Assembly (NCBI GenBank): GCA_016716065.1
Contig: JADJXA010000013.1
Location: 79,494 to 143,493 of the forward strand
DNA from: Candidatus Leptovillus gracilis
GTDB taxonomy: Bacteria > Chloroflexota > Anaerolineae > Promineifilales > Promineifilaceae
Length of the DNA: 64,000 bases
Direction: 5' to 3'
Shown: in pieces, positions 51,591 to 60,118 of the stretch
How positions within the stretch are numbered: position 1 is the stretch's first letter
Layout: every line of letters begins with the position of its first letter
Position numbers and translations under genes: made by a program
The notes under the pieces: model-generated
The model's database searches: none
What the model was told of the DNA's origin: nothing
Seen by the model: the letters and a program-made list of their open reading frames with translations, nothing else

Positions 51591-52694
51591 CTATTGCTGC
51601 CGGTGAAGGGCCAGCACTTCGCTGCGCCGCCAGACAGTGCGGATTTCTTGCTCGATTTCGTCGGTGAAGGGCATCAGGCCGCCCATGCGGCCCAGGAATT
51701 CTACCGGCACGCTGCGACCAACTGCTTCGCGCACGTCGTGGAACATCTGCCCGGCGTTCATTTCGACGACGAGGAAGGCTTTGGCGCGGTCGGCTAATTG
51801 GGCCAGCCGTTGTTCGGGGAAGGGCCAAAGGGTGATGGGGCGGAAAAAGCCCACCGGGACGTTGGCTTTGCGCAGGTTTTTAACGGCCGTGCTCGCCACT
51901 CGTCCCGCTGTGCCAAAGGCCACCACGATGATTTCGGCGTCTTCGATGAAGTTTTCTTCGTAGCGCACTTCGCTGGCTTCAATAGCGGCCAGTTTGTTTT
52001 GCAAATGGACGTTGAAAATGTGCAGCTCTTCGGCGCTCATGTGGATGGAAGTGATAATGTTTTTGTCGGGCAGACGGCCGTTTTGCCGTCGTTTGTCCTG
52101 ACCGGTTAGCGCCCAAGACGGCCGTAACCCGGTCATCTCGCGCATGGGCGGCAGTTCTGCCGGTTCCATAAGCTGCCCAATAGCCCCATCCAACACCAAA
52201 AAGACGAGTGTGCGGTACTTTTCCGCCAGGTCGAAGGAAAGGGTCATCAGGTCAATGGCTTCTTGAACAGTGGCCGGCGCCAGCACAATGGGGTGGAAGT
52301 CGCCATGTCCGGCCTGCTTTACCACCTGGTTATAATCGCTTTGGCTGGGCTGGATATTGCCCAGGCCCGGCCCACCGCGCATCACATCCACCACGACGGC
52401 CGGCACTTCAGACCCGGCGATGTAGCTAAACCCCTCTTGCATCAGGCTGATGCCGGGGCTGCTGGAGGAGGTCATCACCCGCACGCCGGCCGAAGCCGCG
52501 CCATAGACCATGTTCACCGCCGCTACTTCGGATTCGGCCTGCAAAAAGACGCGGCCCAATTCGGGCATTCGTTTGGACATATGCTCTAACAGTTCAGTTT
52601 GGGGGGTGATGGGGTAGCCAAAATAGGCTTCGCAGCCGGCGCGCACGGCCGCTTCGGCGATGGCGACGTTGCCTTTTAATAACTCTTTTGCCAT
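51591..52694 (-). CDS. vorB: 2-oxoacid:ferredoxin oxidoreductase, alpha subunit (VorB-like)
   Basis: A 367-residue subunit opening M-A-K-E-L-L-K-G-N-V-A-I-A-E-A, with F-G-Y-P-I-T-P-Q-T-E, F-L-Q-A-E-S-E-V-A-A-V-N-M, S-S-S-S-P-G-I-S-L-M-Q-E-G and R-G-G-P-G-L-G-N-I-Q-P-S-Q-S-D-Y. This wording is that of the VorB branch, which oxidises branched-chain 2-oxo acids (3-methyl-2-oxobutanoate) rather than pyruvate; 2-oxoglutarate is a possible alternative. ATG 52694 lies 8 bases after the delta-subunit stop. Confidence 0.92.
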   Translation of the reverse strand: MAKELLKGNVAIAEAAVRAGCEAYFGYPITPQTELLEHMSKRMPELGRVFLQAESEVAAVNMVYGAASAGVRVMTSSSSPGISLMQEGFSYIAGSEVPAVVVDVMRGGPGLGNIQPSQSDYNQVVKQAGHGDFHPIVLAPATVQEAIDLMTLSFDLAEKYRTLVFLVLDGAIGQLMEPAELPPMREMTGLRPSWALTGQDKRRQNGRLPDKNIITSIHMSAEELHIFNVHLQNKLAAIEASEVRYEENFIEDAEIIVVAFGTAGRVASTAVKNLRKANVPVGFFRPITLWPFPEQRLAQLADRAKAFLVVEMNAGQMFHDVREAVGRSVPVEFLGRMGGLMPFTDEIEQEIRTVWRRSEVLALHRQQ

Positions 52695-52702
52695 GGGGCC
52701 TC

Positions 52703-52981
52703 CTAAGCGGCCAGACTGAACGAGTGGGCGTTCAGCGCAGGCTCTTTTTTTTGCGGTTTTTGGGGGATGTCGCGGTAAACGGTGATACAGCCATCGGGGC
52801 AGACGGTGGCGCACAGGGTGCAGCCGGTGCAGTCGTGGAGGGGGTCTAACAAGATGACGGGGCGATAGCCTTTGCCGTTCAGGTCTTCGGCCAGCACCAG
52901 AATGTCCTGGGGGCACGCTTCACGGCACAATTCGCAGCCTTTGCACCGTTCTACGTCAATGACGACTCGACCTTTTGCCAT
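52703..52981 (-). CDS. 2-oxoacid:ferredoxin oxidoreductase, delta (2x 4Fe-4S) subunit
   Basis: A 92-residue ferredoxin-like subunit with two clusters: C-K-G-C-E-L-C-R-E-A-C-P and C-T-G-C-T-L-C-A-T-V-C-P. It is the first gene of the operon and relays electrons from the TPP/alpha-beta core to soluble ferredoxin. ATG 52981 follows AAGGAGTTCCCATT. The leader carries a perfect 13-bp hairpin and, farther up, a CRP-like site. Confidence 0.93.
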   Translation of the reverse strand: MAKGRVVIDVERCKGCELCREACPQDILVLAEDLNGKGYRPVILLDPLHDCTGCTLCATVCPDGCITVYRDIPQKPQKKEPALNAHSFSLAA

Positions 52982-53002
52982 AATGGGAACTCCTTTTAAG
53001 GG

Positions 53003-53035
53003 GGGCGGGCGTCACGGGATGGGTGACGCCCGCCC
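53003..53035. other. Perfect 13-bp hairpin in the leader of the oxidoreductase operon
   Basis: GGGCGGGCGTCAC (53003-53015) pairs with GTGACGCCCGCCC (53023-53035) around seven bases. On the minus strand it ends just before the ribosome binding site of the delta-subunit gene, so it could act as an attenuating or stabilising structure. Confidence 0.6.
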
Positions 53036-53360
53036 AATGACTTGTGGCGGTTCTTGGTGTGGACAACGGCCGTCTATGTGGGAATAAGCCGCCATTGCCT
53101 TTGCGCCAGGTTGGTAACTTACAGTTTGGGAATCAACCAATGAGGCGACAATAACTGCGGCTTTTACCCCGCAGCTACTATGGATTATGCGCTTTTTTAC
53201 ACCGTTAGGATAGTGACAGATTGATAGATTCTCGGTGACAAATGTCACATCTGAAAAGCGGTAAATAGTTAATAATAGAATCTAGTTCATTGCTTTTGGT
53301 TTATTATATGAACCAATATGCACAAGATAGCGGTGTGGAATCAAAAACCGGGGGTAGTTT
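53036..53360. other. Upstream region of the oxidoreductase operon
   Basis: About 325 bases with no gene. It has one ACGGCCGT (53066), a hairpin CTGCGG-N8-CCGCAG (53154-53173), an AT-rich section (53180-53320) likely to hold the operon promoter, and the CRP-like box at 53234. I cannot assign -35/-10 hexamers with confidence. Confidence 0.4.
53234..53249. promoter_or_regulatory. CRP/FNR-type palindrome
   Basis: GGTGACAAATGTCACA matches the TGTGA-N6-TCACA box of the CRP/FNR superfamily at nine of ten positions with the right spacing. It lies about 250 bases before the first gene of the ferredoxin oxidoreductase operon (minus strand). The half-site GGTGACA is shared with the operator at 31007, where the spacing is different. 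Confidence 0.5.
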
Positions 53361-53366
53361 TGGCAT

Positions 53367-53470
53367 GGGCGGGATGGCGCGGACAGAGAACAGCCGCAGG
53401 GGACGGCATTCTCCCGCGCCGTCTCGCCCAACAAGACCCGAAGAGAGGCGAGACAGGCGGGAGGCAAGGT
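53367..53470. repeat. Modular hairpin repeat, copy 3 (hairpin A plus part of spacer)
   Basis: GGGCGGGATGGCGCGG (53367-53382) pairs with CCGCGCCGTCTCGCCC (53414-53429) with two exchanges, around a loop with CAGCCGCAGGGGACGG. The spacer start AGGCGAGACAGGCGGGAGGC follows and then the copy breaks off. It lies just downstream of the osmC-like gene. Confidence 0.8.
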
Positions 53471-53484
53471 ATGGGTGTTGGAGT

Positions 53485-53901
53485 CTACGTTTGAATGATC
53501 TGGTAGGTGTGGCTGATGGGCACAGCCTTTGCCAGCATAGCCTGAGCCGGGCAGTAAGCGGTTTCTGACAGTTCGATGGCTCGTTCGACGGCTTTGGGGT
53601 CCAGGTTACGGCCGTGCAAAACATATTCAACGGTGATAGCTGTAAACACTTTCGGGTGGGTCGCAGCCCGCTCGGCGTGGACCCGCACCTGGAAACCGGT
53701 GACGTCTTGCCGTTTTTTCTGGAGGATGGAAATCACGTCCATACCGGTGCAGCCGGCCAGACTGATCAGCATCAACTCCAACGGCCGTGCGCCCAAGTCA
53801 TGCCCGCCTACGCTAAAATCACCATCAATGGTGATGGGGTGGCTGCTGTCGGCAACGGCCGTAAATTGCAGGCCATCGTGCCAGGTAACGTTTGCATCCA
53901 T
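53485..53901 (-). CDS. OsmC-family peroxiredoxin-like protein
   Basis: A 138-residue protein with the two OsmC cysteines: S-L-A-G-C-T-G-M-D-V and T-A-Y-C-P-A-Q. Family members reduce organic hydroperoxides with these cysteines. The sequence is of the YhfA/short OsmC branch rather than Ohr. ATG 53901 follows AAAGGAGACTTTT. It stands alone; a zinc-ribbon gene lies upstream on the same strand. Confidence 0.92.
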   Translation of the reverse strand: MDANVTWHDGLQFTAVADSSHPITIDGDFSVGGHDLGARPLELMLISLAGCTGMDVISILQKKRQDVTGFQVRVHAERAATHPKVFTAITVEYVLHGRNLDPKAVERAIELSETAYCPAQAMLAKAVPISHTYQIIQT

Positions 53902-53956
53902 AAAAGTCTCCTTTGCTCAACTTGCTGGAAGACACGCTTCCAGGAACAATAAGCTA

Positions 53957-54223
53957 TCAGGTAAACGCGCCGCCTGCGACCGCGTGTCCACAAACGGGAC
54001 AGGTCAGCACAAACAGACCATCATATGCCAGACGCCCGTTACCACAAGCCGAACAGAGGTCGCCCGGTTTGGGATCCGGTTTCTGGCAAGCTGGCGCAGC
54101 GGAATTGCGCCACCAAAAGGTGGTCTGTGACGCTGCCTGTGTCGGCTTGCCGTTGATTTGCGGGGCATTCATCAGGTGTAAGAATAGCCATCCACGCCGC
54201 GCTGCGCCAGTGATTTTCGTCAT
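53957..54223 (-). CDS. Small zinc-ribbon protein
   Basis: About 88 residues. The C-terminus has two C-x2-C pairs, D-L-C-S-A-C-G-N-G-R and L-T-C-P-V-C-G-H, about 18 residues apart, a zinc ribbon. The N-terminal half is unremarkable. Starts at 54289, 54223 or 54172 are possible; none has a strong ribosome binding site. No function can be assigned. Confidence 0.5.
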   Translation of the reverse strand: MTKITGAARRGWLFLHLMNAPQINGKPTQAASQTTFWWRNSAAPACQKPDPKPGDLCSACGNGRLAYDGLFVLTCPVCGHAVAGGAFT

Positions 54224-54305
54224 AAGCTCATGAGACAATCTGTCATAACGGCCGTTTGCCTGTAAGATACAGTTTTTATATCGAATCATGACTGGAGTCG
54301 AAACG

Positions 54306-56147
54306 ATGGCTATGAGATTGAGACGGATGGGCCGTGACTATGAAACGGACGTAGACGGCCGTGTGCCCCGCCTGTCTGGTGAACAAATACACACCTACCG
54401 GCGGCTGCTGCGTTATGTACGGCCGTATCGCCGTTGGATGGTCGTGTCTATCCTGGCGCTGCTGTTTAGCGTGGCCCTGGGCCTGATTTTGCCACTGGTC
54501 ATTCGCAACCTGGTGGACATTGTATTGGTAGATAAAAACTTCACCTTGCTGAACCAATTGGCGTTGGGGCTGCTTGTGGTTTTTTTGTTGCAAGGCGTCG
54601 CCAGTTTCGTCAACCAATTGTCGCTGGCTTTTGTGGGCGAAAACGTGGTGGCCGACATTCGTGTGGCGGTATACAGTCATTTGCAGTCATTGTCGCTCAA
54701 ATACTTCACCGACCATCGCACCGGCGAGATTGTGTCGCGCATTACCAACGATGTGGTGCTGCTGCAAACGGCCGTCACCGACAACCTCGTCGCCCTGCTG
54801 CGGCAGGCCATCACCCTCGTAGGCGCATCTATTTTGCTTTTTGTGCTGGACTGGCGGCTGACGCTGATCATTCTGCTGGGCATCCCGCCGATTACCCTGA
54901 CGATGGTCTGGTTGGGGCGCAAAATCCGTCGGGCGGCAACGGCCGTGCAAGACGCCCTGGCCCAAGGCGCCAACGTGCTGGAAGAAACCGTCTCCGGGGT
55001 GCGCATTGTGCAATCTTTCGCCCGCGAGGAATATGAAATCGGGCGCTTTTCGGCGCGGGTGACAGACATCTTCAACGCCGCCATGCGCCGGGCAAAAATC
55101 GGCGCGGTGTTGGGGCCGATTATCGGCTTTATGGCCTTCGCCTCAATTACCATCACCCTCTGGTTTGGCGGCTACGAGGTCATTCAGGGGCGGCTGACGC
55201 CTGGCGACCTGGTGGCCTATCTGATTTACACCATGCTGGTGGCTGCGCCCATCGCCTCGCTGGCCGGGCTGTATGCCCAATTTCAGTCGGCTATTGGGGC
55301 CACCGAGCGGCTGTTCGACTTACTGGATACACCGTCGGAGATAATCAGCCGGCCAGATGCGCCGCCGCTGCCGCTGGTGAATGGCGAGGTGGTGTTTGAA
55401 GACGTGAGTTTTGCCTACAGCACGGCCGTTGCCCTGTTACGCTCTGTCTCGTTCACCGCCCGGCCCGGCCAGGTGATCGCTTTGGTGGGGCCGAGCGGGG
55501 CGGGCAAGTCTACCCTGGTAAGCCTGATTCCGCGCTTCTGGGATGTGGATAACGGCCGTGTCACCATAGACGGCCACGACATCCGCGACGTGAATCTGCG
55601 CAGCCTGCGCGAGCAAATTGGCATTGTGCCCCAGGAGACCACCCTGTTCTCTGACACGGTGTACAACAACATCCGCTACGGCAAACTAGACGCCAGCCGC
55701 GACGAAGTGGAAGCGGCCGCGCGCGCCGCCAACGCCCACGACTTCATCTTGAGCGATTTACCCGAAGGCTACAACACACCGGTCGGCGAACGCGGCGTGA
55801 AGCTCAGCGGCGGGCAGCGCCAGCGGGTGGCCATCGCCCGCGCCCTGTTAAAAGACCCACGCATCCTCATTTTGGACGAAGCCACCTCATCGCTAGACAG
55901 CGAGAGCGAGAGCCTGGTACAGGAAGCGCTGGACCGGTTGATGCAAGGGCGCACATCGTTCGTCATCGCCCATCGGCTGAGTACGGTGGTGAATGCGGAT
56001 TGGGTGTTGGTGCTGAATGAGGGGCGCATTGTGGAACAAGGAGACCATGCCAGCCTGCTGGCGCAGCCGGATGGCCTGTACACGCGTCTTTACCACATGC
56101 AGTTCGCCAGCGCCGACGCCCTGGCGGAAGTGTCTCTGAAGACGTGA
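54306..56147 (+). CDS. ABC exporter (fused membrane and ATPase domains)
   Basis: A 613-residue half-transporter of the multidrug/lipid exporter type. Six helices span about residues 35-320, followed by a nucleotide-binding domain with Walker A G-P-S-G-A-G-K-S-T, signature L-S-G-G-Q-R-Q-R-V, Walker B I-L-I-L-D-E-A-T-S-S-L-D and H-loop I-A-H-R-L-S-T-V. ATG 54306 has GGAG eight bases ahead; an ATG at 54288 is also in frame. It faces a second exporter of the same family at 56213-58170, and the two might form a heterodimer. The D-E-A-T-S Walker B glutamate is kept, so the ATPase looks active. Confidence 0.94.
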   Translation: MAMRLRRMGRDYETDVDGRVPRLSGEQIHTYRRLLRYVRPYRRWMVVSILALLFSVALGLILPLVIRNLVDIVLVDKNFTLLNQLALGLLVVFLLQGVASFVNQLSLAFVGENVVADIRVAVYSHLQSLSLKYFTDHRTGEIVSRITNDVVLLQTAVTDNLVALLRQAITLVGASILLFVLDWRLTLIILLGIPPITLTMVWLGRKIRRAATAVQDALAQGANVLEETVSGVRIVQSFAREEYEIGRFSARVTDIFNAAMRRAKIGAVLGPIIGFMAFASITITLWFGGYEVIQGRLTPGDLVAYLIYTMLVAAPIASLAGLYAQFQSAIGATERLFDLLDTPSEIISRPDAPPLPLVNGEVVFEDVSFAYSTAVALLRSVSFTARPGQVIALVGPSGAGKSTLVSLIPRFWDVDNGRVTIDGHDIRDVNLRSLREQIGIVPQETTLFSDTVYNNIRYGKLDASRDEVEAAARAANAHDFILSDLPEGYNTPVGERGVKLSGGQRQRVAIARALLKDPRILILDEATSSLDSESESLVQEALDRLMQGRTSFVIAHRLSTVVNADWVLVLNEGRIVEQGDHASLLAQPDGLYTRLYHMQFASADALAEVSLKT

Positions 56148-56190
56148 GAGAGGGTAGAGGGTGGAGGGTGAAGGGTGAAGGGTGAAGGGG
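56147..56190. repeat. GGTGAAG-type heptamer array between the exporters
   Basis: Units GGTAGAG, GGTGGAG, GGTGAAG, GGTGAAG and GGTGAAG follow head to tail directly after the stop of the first exporter gene. There is no complementary arm. Confidence 0.65.
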
Positions 56191-56212
56191 TCTTTGGGCG
56201 GAGCAGCCGAAT

Positions 56213-58170
56213 CTAATTCATTGTGGTGGTGGGAGTTAAATGGGGTTTGAACTGTGTTTCGTACAGGCTGGCATACAGCCCGCCTTGCGCCAGCAGCGAT
56301 TCGTGCGTGCCTTGCTCGACCAACTGCCCTTGTTCCATCACCAAAATCAGGTCGGCCGCCAGGATGGTAGACAAACGATGGGCGATGACAAGGCTGGTGC
56401 GCCCCTGCATCACACGCTGCAATGCCTCCTGAATTAGCGCCTCAGACAATGAGTCCAGGTGTGATGTGGCTTCATCCAGTACCAGAATACGGGGGTTTTT
56501 CAGGATGACGCGGGCGATAGCGATGCGCTGGCGCTCGCCGCCGCTGAGGCGATAGCCACGTTCGCCGACGACGGTATCGTAGCTATCGGGTAGGGAGATG
56601 ATGAAATCGTGGATGTTGGCGGCCTGGGCGGCCGCGATCATCTCTGCCTGACTGGCATCGGGCCGGGCATAGAGCAGGTTGGCGGCGATGGTGTCATAAA
56701 ACAGGTAAGTTTCCTGGGTGACCATGCCGATATTGTCGGACAGGGTTGGCAGGGTAAGGTCACGGATGTCGTGGTTGTCTAGCAGGATACGGCCGTTTGT
56801 TGGGTCATACAGCCGCGGGATGAGGTAGGTGATGCTGGTTTTGCCGGCGCCGCTCGGCCCTACCAGGGCCGCCAGTTGGCCCGGCTCGATGGTGAAGTTG
56901 ATGTTTTGCAGCGCCCAACGGTTTTGCGGCGGCACGGCCGTTTCCTCGTTGTCCGCCTCACCATTGGCCCCCGCTGCTTGCCTCGTTTCACGTGCGCCTC
57001 GCTGTTCCAGTCGAAGCGGTGTACTTCTTGCAGGCCAATCTGGCCGTTTTCCACGTCCACGTAAGTAAAAGAAACATCTTCAAATTGGAGACGGCCGTTT
57101 ACCTGCGCCAACGCCAAAGCATTTTCTTTCGCCTGAATTTCCACCGGGATGTCTAACGCTTCAAAAACCCGCTCGAAGCTGACCATACTCTGGGCAAATT
57201 CAACCGGGGCGTTGGTCAGGGCCATCAGCGGGCCATATAACTGGTTGAGATACGCGCCAAACGCGACAATCGTGCCAACGGTAAAAGCGCCTTGCAGCAC
57301 CAACAGGCCGCCCACCCAATACACGGCCGCCACCCCCACCGCGCTGACCACGCTGAGCAGCATAAAAAACCAACGCCCAATCACCGCCGAACGAATGCCA
57401 ATGTCGCGCACTTGGGCGGCGTCGTAGCTAAAGCGGCGTACTTCGCGTTGTTCGCGGCCAAACAGCTTCACCAACAACGCCCCGCTGACATTGAGCGTCT
57501 CGTTCATGGTGGCGTTCATTTCGGCGTTGTGCTCCATGGATTTGCGGCGCAAATCGCGCAAGACGCGCCCAATGCGGCGCGCCGGCAGCACAAACAGGGG
57601 TAAGATCGCCAACGCCAGCAGCGTCAGCCGCCACTCCAGGGCCAGCATGATGCCCAGAGTAGCCAGCAAAGAGACGACGTTGGAGATGATGGTGACAGTG
57701 GTGTTGCTGATGGCCTGCTGCGCGCCAACCACGTCGTTGTTCAGGCGGGACATCAGTTCGCCGGTGCGCGACTGGGTGAAGAAGCGCAAAGACATGCGCT
57801 GCATGTGGGCGTACAGTGTGCAGCGCAAATCAAAAATAACGCCTTCGCCGATTTCGGAATTGAGATGGCGCTGCCAGACGCCGATGACGCCGTTCAGCAG
57901 CGGGATCAGCACCATGCCCAGGGCGACCAGATTCAGCAGGCGGTAATTTTGATCGGGGATGGCCGTATCTATGAGGGCGCGGATGAGCAGTGGCGAGAGC
58001 AGCGACAACCCGGTGATGAGCAAAATGGTGAACAACAACAAAACGACCTGGCCGCGATACGGCCGTGCAAACCCCCACACCCGCCACAACAATTCGCGGG
58101 TAATCGCCGGACGGTCCTGGGCATCGTCATGCCGGATATAAGCAAACCAACCACCACCATGAAAAGCCAT
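56213..58170 (-). pseudogene. Second ABC exporter, frameshifted between domains
   Basis: The N-terminal part (58170 to about 56965) encodes six helices of an ABC exporter (H-M-Q-R-M-S-L-R-F-F, T-G-E-L-M-S-R-L-N-N-D-V, F-E-D-V-S-F-T-Y-V-D). The ATPase domain is in another frame from about 56965 to 56213: Walker A G-P-S-G-A-G-K-T-S, L-S-G-G-E-R-Q-R-I, L-V-L-D-E-A-T-S-H-L-D. Adding one base in GGCCAATGGTG at about 56963 joins the frames as N-G-E-A-D-N-E-E-T-A-V and restores a normal transporter of about 650 residues. No other damage is seen, so an assembly error is quite possible. Confidence 0.88.
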
Positions 58171-58252
58171 AGGAACTCCTGCTGACCATTAATTGCTGAA
58201 AGCGATGACATGTGTCCAAAGAAATCTTCGCGCAATTTAAGAAACGGGCGGA

Positions 58253-60118
58253 TTACGGGCAGTCGCGGAAACAGCCGGGGTCTTGGAATGGCTGAAAGGT
58301 CAGACGCAGTATTTGGCCGGGCTGCAAAACGGCCGTCTCGTCAAACAGAACCAGAGTGGTGCGCGCCGCCTCATTGACCAAGCTCAAGGTAATATGATGT
58401 TCGCCAGGAGCGATGGCCTGTTCGGCCAAAATTGGTTTGGGCTTCTTTTTCTGCCAATCAGCCGTGTCCACAGAGCTTGATAATACCACATCCCCATCTA
58501 CCACCAACTGCATGTGCATGGTCGTCGTCGGATGCAGACTAGACGGCAGCGGGCCAAATGGCGCGGAAGGGTCATCCAGGGCAATTTGCACGATCACCGG
58601 CTGCGCCGGCTGCGGGCGAAAAGGCAGGTCGGTCAGGAAAATTTGCATGACCATCACCAGCGCCAGCAGGGCAAAAGCGGCAGCGATGTTGCGCCAGGTG
58701 AAGGGCACAAACAGGCGGCGGTTGGCCGGGTAGTCTGGCTCTGCCTGCCCCGTTTCCGGGTTTGGTCTGGTGACTGACTTTAATTCAATGGCCTGGCTGA
58801 AATCGTTGGGGGGCAGCCAGGCGGCGGTGATGGGGCTGTTGGCGTAAGCCCGTTTCAGCCGGGGCACACGTTCGCGCAGCAGGCGCAGCTCTGTCCACAG
58901 GTTGCCTTCCCGATTGGCGCAGTCGTCCGGGGGGCAGCCGACAACCTGTACGGCCGCTGCCCCGGCATTTAATGTGCGCACCAACAAATCGGGCGGCGCG
59001 GCGCCCACACACGGTAAGGCGATGACTTCAATGGCCGGTTGGTTGGGAGAACGGCCGTTCCCCGGTAAAAATGGTTTAGCCCCATGCGCGGCATGCCGTT
59101 CGCAGGTAAAAATCACCTTAACGCCTTCGGCGGGTGCTTTAGCCTGGGCCAGAGCCAACTGCGCGGCCACTATGTCCCACAAAATTTCCGGCGCATCGTG
59201 TCCCATGCTGACAGCCACGCCATCACACGAACCGACACAAATGCCGCAGGAGACGCACAGGCTGGGGTCTTCGATGGCGATGTATTTGTGCGGCTTGCCA
59301 TCGTGCCGCTCCACCATTTGAATCGCGCCAAACGGGCAATCCAGGGCGCATTTGGTGCAGCCGGTGCAGCGATCCTTGAGGATATGCACTTTAGGCGCGG
59401 GGTCGGCGCGCCGGCCCTTCGACAGCCAGGGCAGGGCCAGACCAACGGCCGTCAGCACCAACAAAGAAACCCATAATATGATTTCGGCCGTTGTGCCGGC
59501 AGCGGGCAAGTAGAAAAGAAAAATGGGGTCCAGGGTGATGGAGCCGGGCAGCTGCAAGGTATTGGCCTGGGGCAGCATCCCCACCGGGAAAAGTATCGCC
59601 CCCAGCAGCAAGACAATGCCCAGCCCTACCGTCCATTGGGTGTCGGGCAGCCATTTGGCCCGGCTGAGGCGTTTGATGTGTAACCAGAAGAAGACGGCCG
59701 TGACCACAAACAACAACACATGGGCGGCCATCACCAATCCAATAATCCACCACGTATTCTGAGCCATTTCGGCCTGAATCAGGCGCGTCATCACCCCGGG
59801 TCCCCAGGCAGTAAAGCGCTGCAGCAAACCGGTAAACGCATCGCTGATGGCCTGCGCCCGCTGGTCCCAAATGAGCCAATACCCGGTGACGCCGGCCAGC
59901 CACAGAAACAGCGTCATCACCACACCCGTTACCCAGGCCAGCCAGCGCGGTCCGCGAAACCGTTCCATAACCAGCGTGCGGTAAGCGTGCAGCAGGGTCG
60001 TAATCACCAGCGCGCCAGAGGCATACCGGTGGATGGCGCGCATGGTACGGCCGATAAACTGGCCTTCCAGTCGGGCAACCGCGTTATAAGACAGGTCGTA
60101 GCCATACTGGAAAAACAT
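58253..60118 (-). CDS. Cytochrome b / 2x 4Fe-4S / FlpD(MvhD)-like fusion protein
   Basis: From the first ATG, 621 residues. Residues 1-170 are the cytochrome b core with two H-x13-H pairs (from I-H-R-Y-A-S to L-L-H-A-Y-R, and from A-A-H-V-L-L to W-L-H-I-K-R) that bind two b hemes. A further helix pair follows, then C-T-G-C-T-K-C-A-L-D-C-P and C-V-S-C-G-I-C-V-G-S-C (two 4Fe-4S clusters), then a FlpD/MvhD-like domain (L-P-C-V-G-A-A and G-C-P-P-D-D-C-A-N-R-E-G-N), another helix and a beta-rich tail. In-frame codons continue upstream of the ATG for about 78 codons and encode the missing first helix (F-N-P-F-Y-H-T-G-T-I-A-F-F), with no ATG, GTG or TTG. It probably moves electrons between ferredoxin- or disulfide-type carriers and quinone or cytochrome c. 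Confidence 0.88.
   Translation of the reverse strand: MFFQYGYDLSYNAVARLEGQFIGRTMRAIHRYASGALVITTLLHAYRTLVMERFRGPRWLAWVTGVVMTLFLWLAGVTGYWLIWDQRAQAISDAFTGLLQRFTAWGPGVMTRLIQAEMAQNTWWIIGLVMAAHVLLFVVTAVFFWLHIKRLSRAKWLPDTQWTVGLGIVLLLGAILFPVGMLPQANTLQLPGSITLDPIFLFYLPAAGTTAEIILWVSLLVLTAVGLALPWLSKGRRADPAPKVHILKDRCTGCTKCALDCPFGAIQMVERHDGKPHKYIAIEDPSLCVSCGICVGSCDGVAVSMGHDAPEILWDIVAAQLALAQAKAPAEGVKVIFTCERHAAHGAKPFLPGNGRSPNQPAIEVIALPCVGAAPPDLLVRTLNAGAAAVQVVGCPPDDCANREGNLWTELRLLRERVPRLKRAYANSPITAAWLPPNDFSQAIELKSVTRPNPETGQAEPDYPANRRLFVPFTWRNIAAAFALLALVMVMQIFLTDLPFRPQPAQPVIVQIALDDPSAPFGPLPSSLHPTTTMHMQLVVDGDVVLSSSVDTADWQKKKPKPILAEQAIAPGEHHITLSLVNEAARTTLVLFDETAVLQPGQILRLTFQPFQDPGCFRDCP

Noticed and set aside
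56213..56935. Stand-alone ABC ATPase gene starting at a GTG in ACGGCCGTG
   Set aside because: The upstream frame encodes the matching membrane domain and one base joins the two, so it is the second half of one exporter.
56940..57000. Programmed frameshift in the second ABC exporter
   Set aside because: No slippery heptamer or pause hairpin is evident at the break, and the same base context is affected in an unrelated gene.
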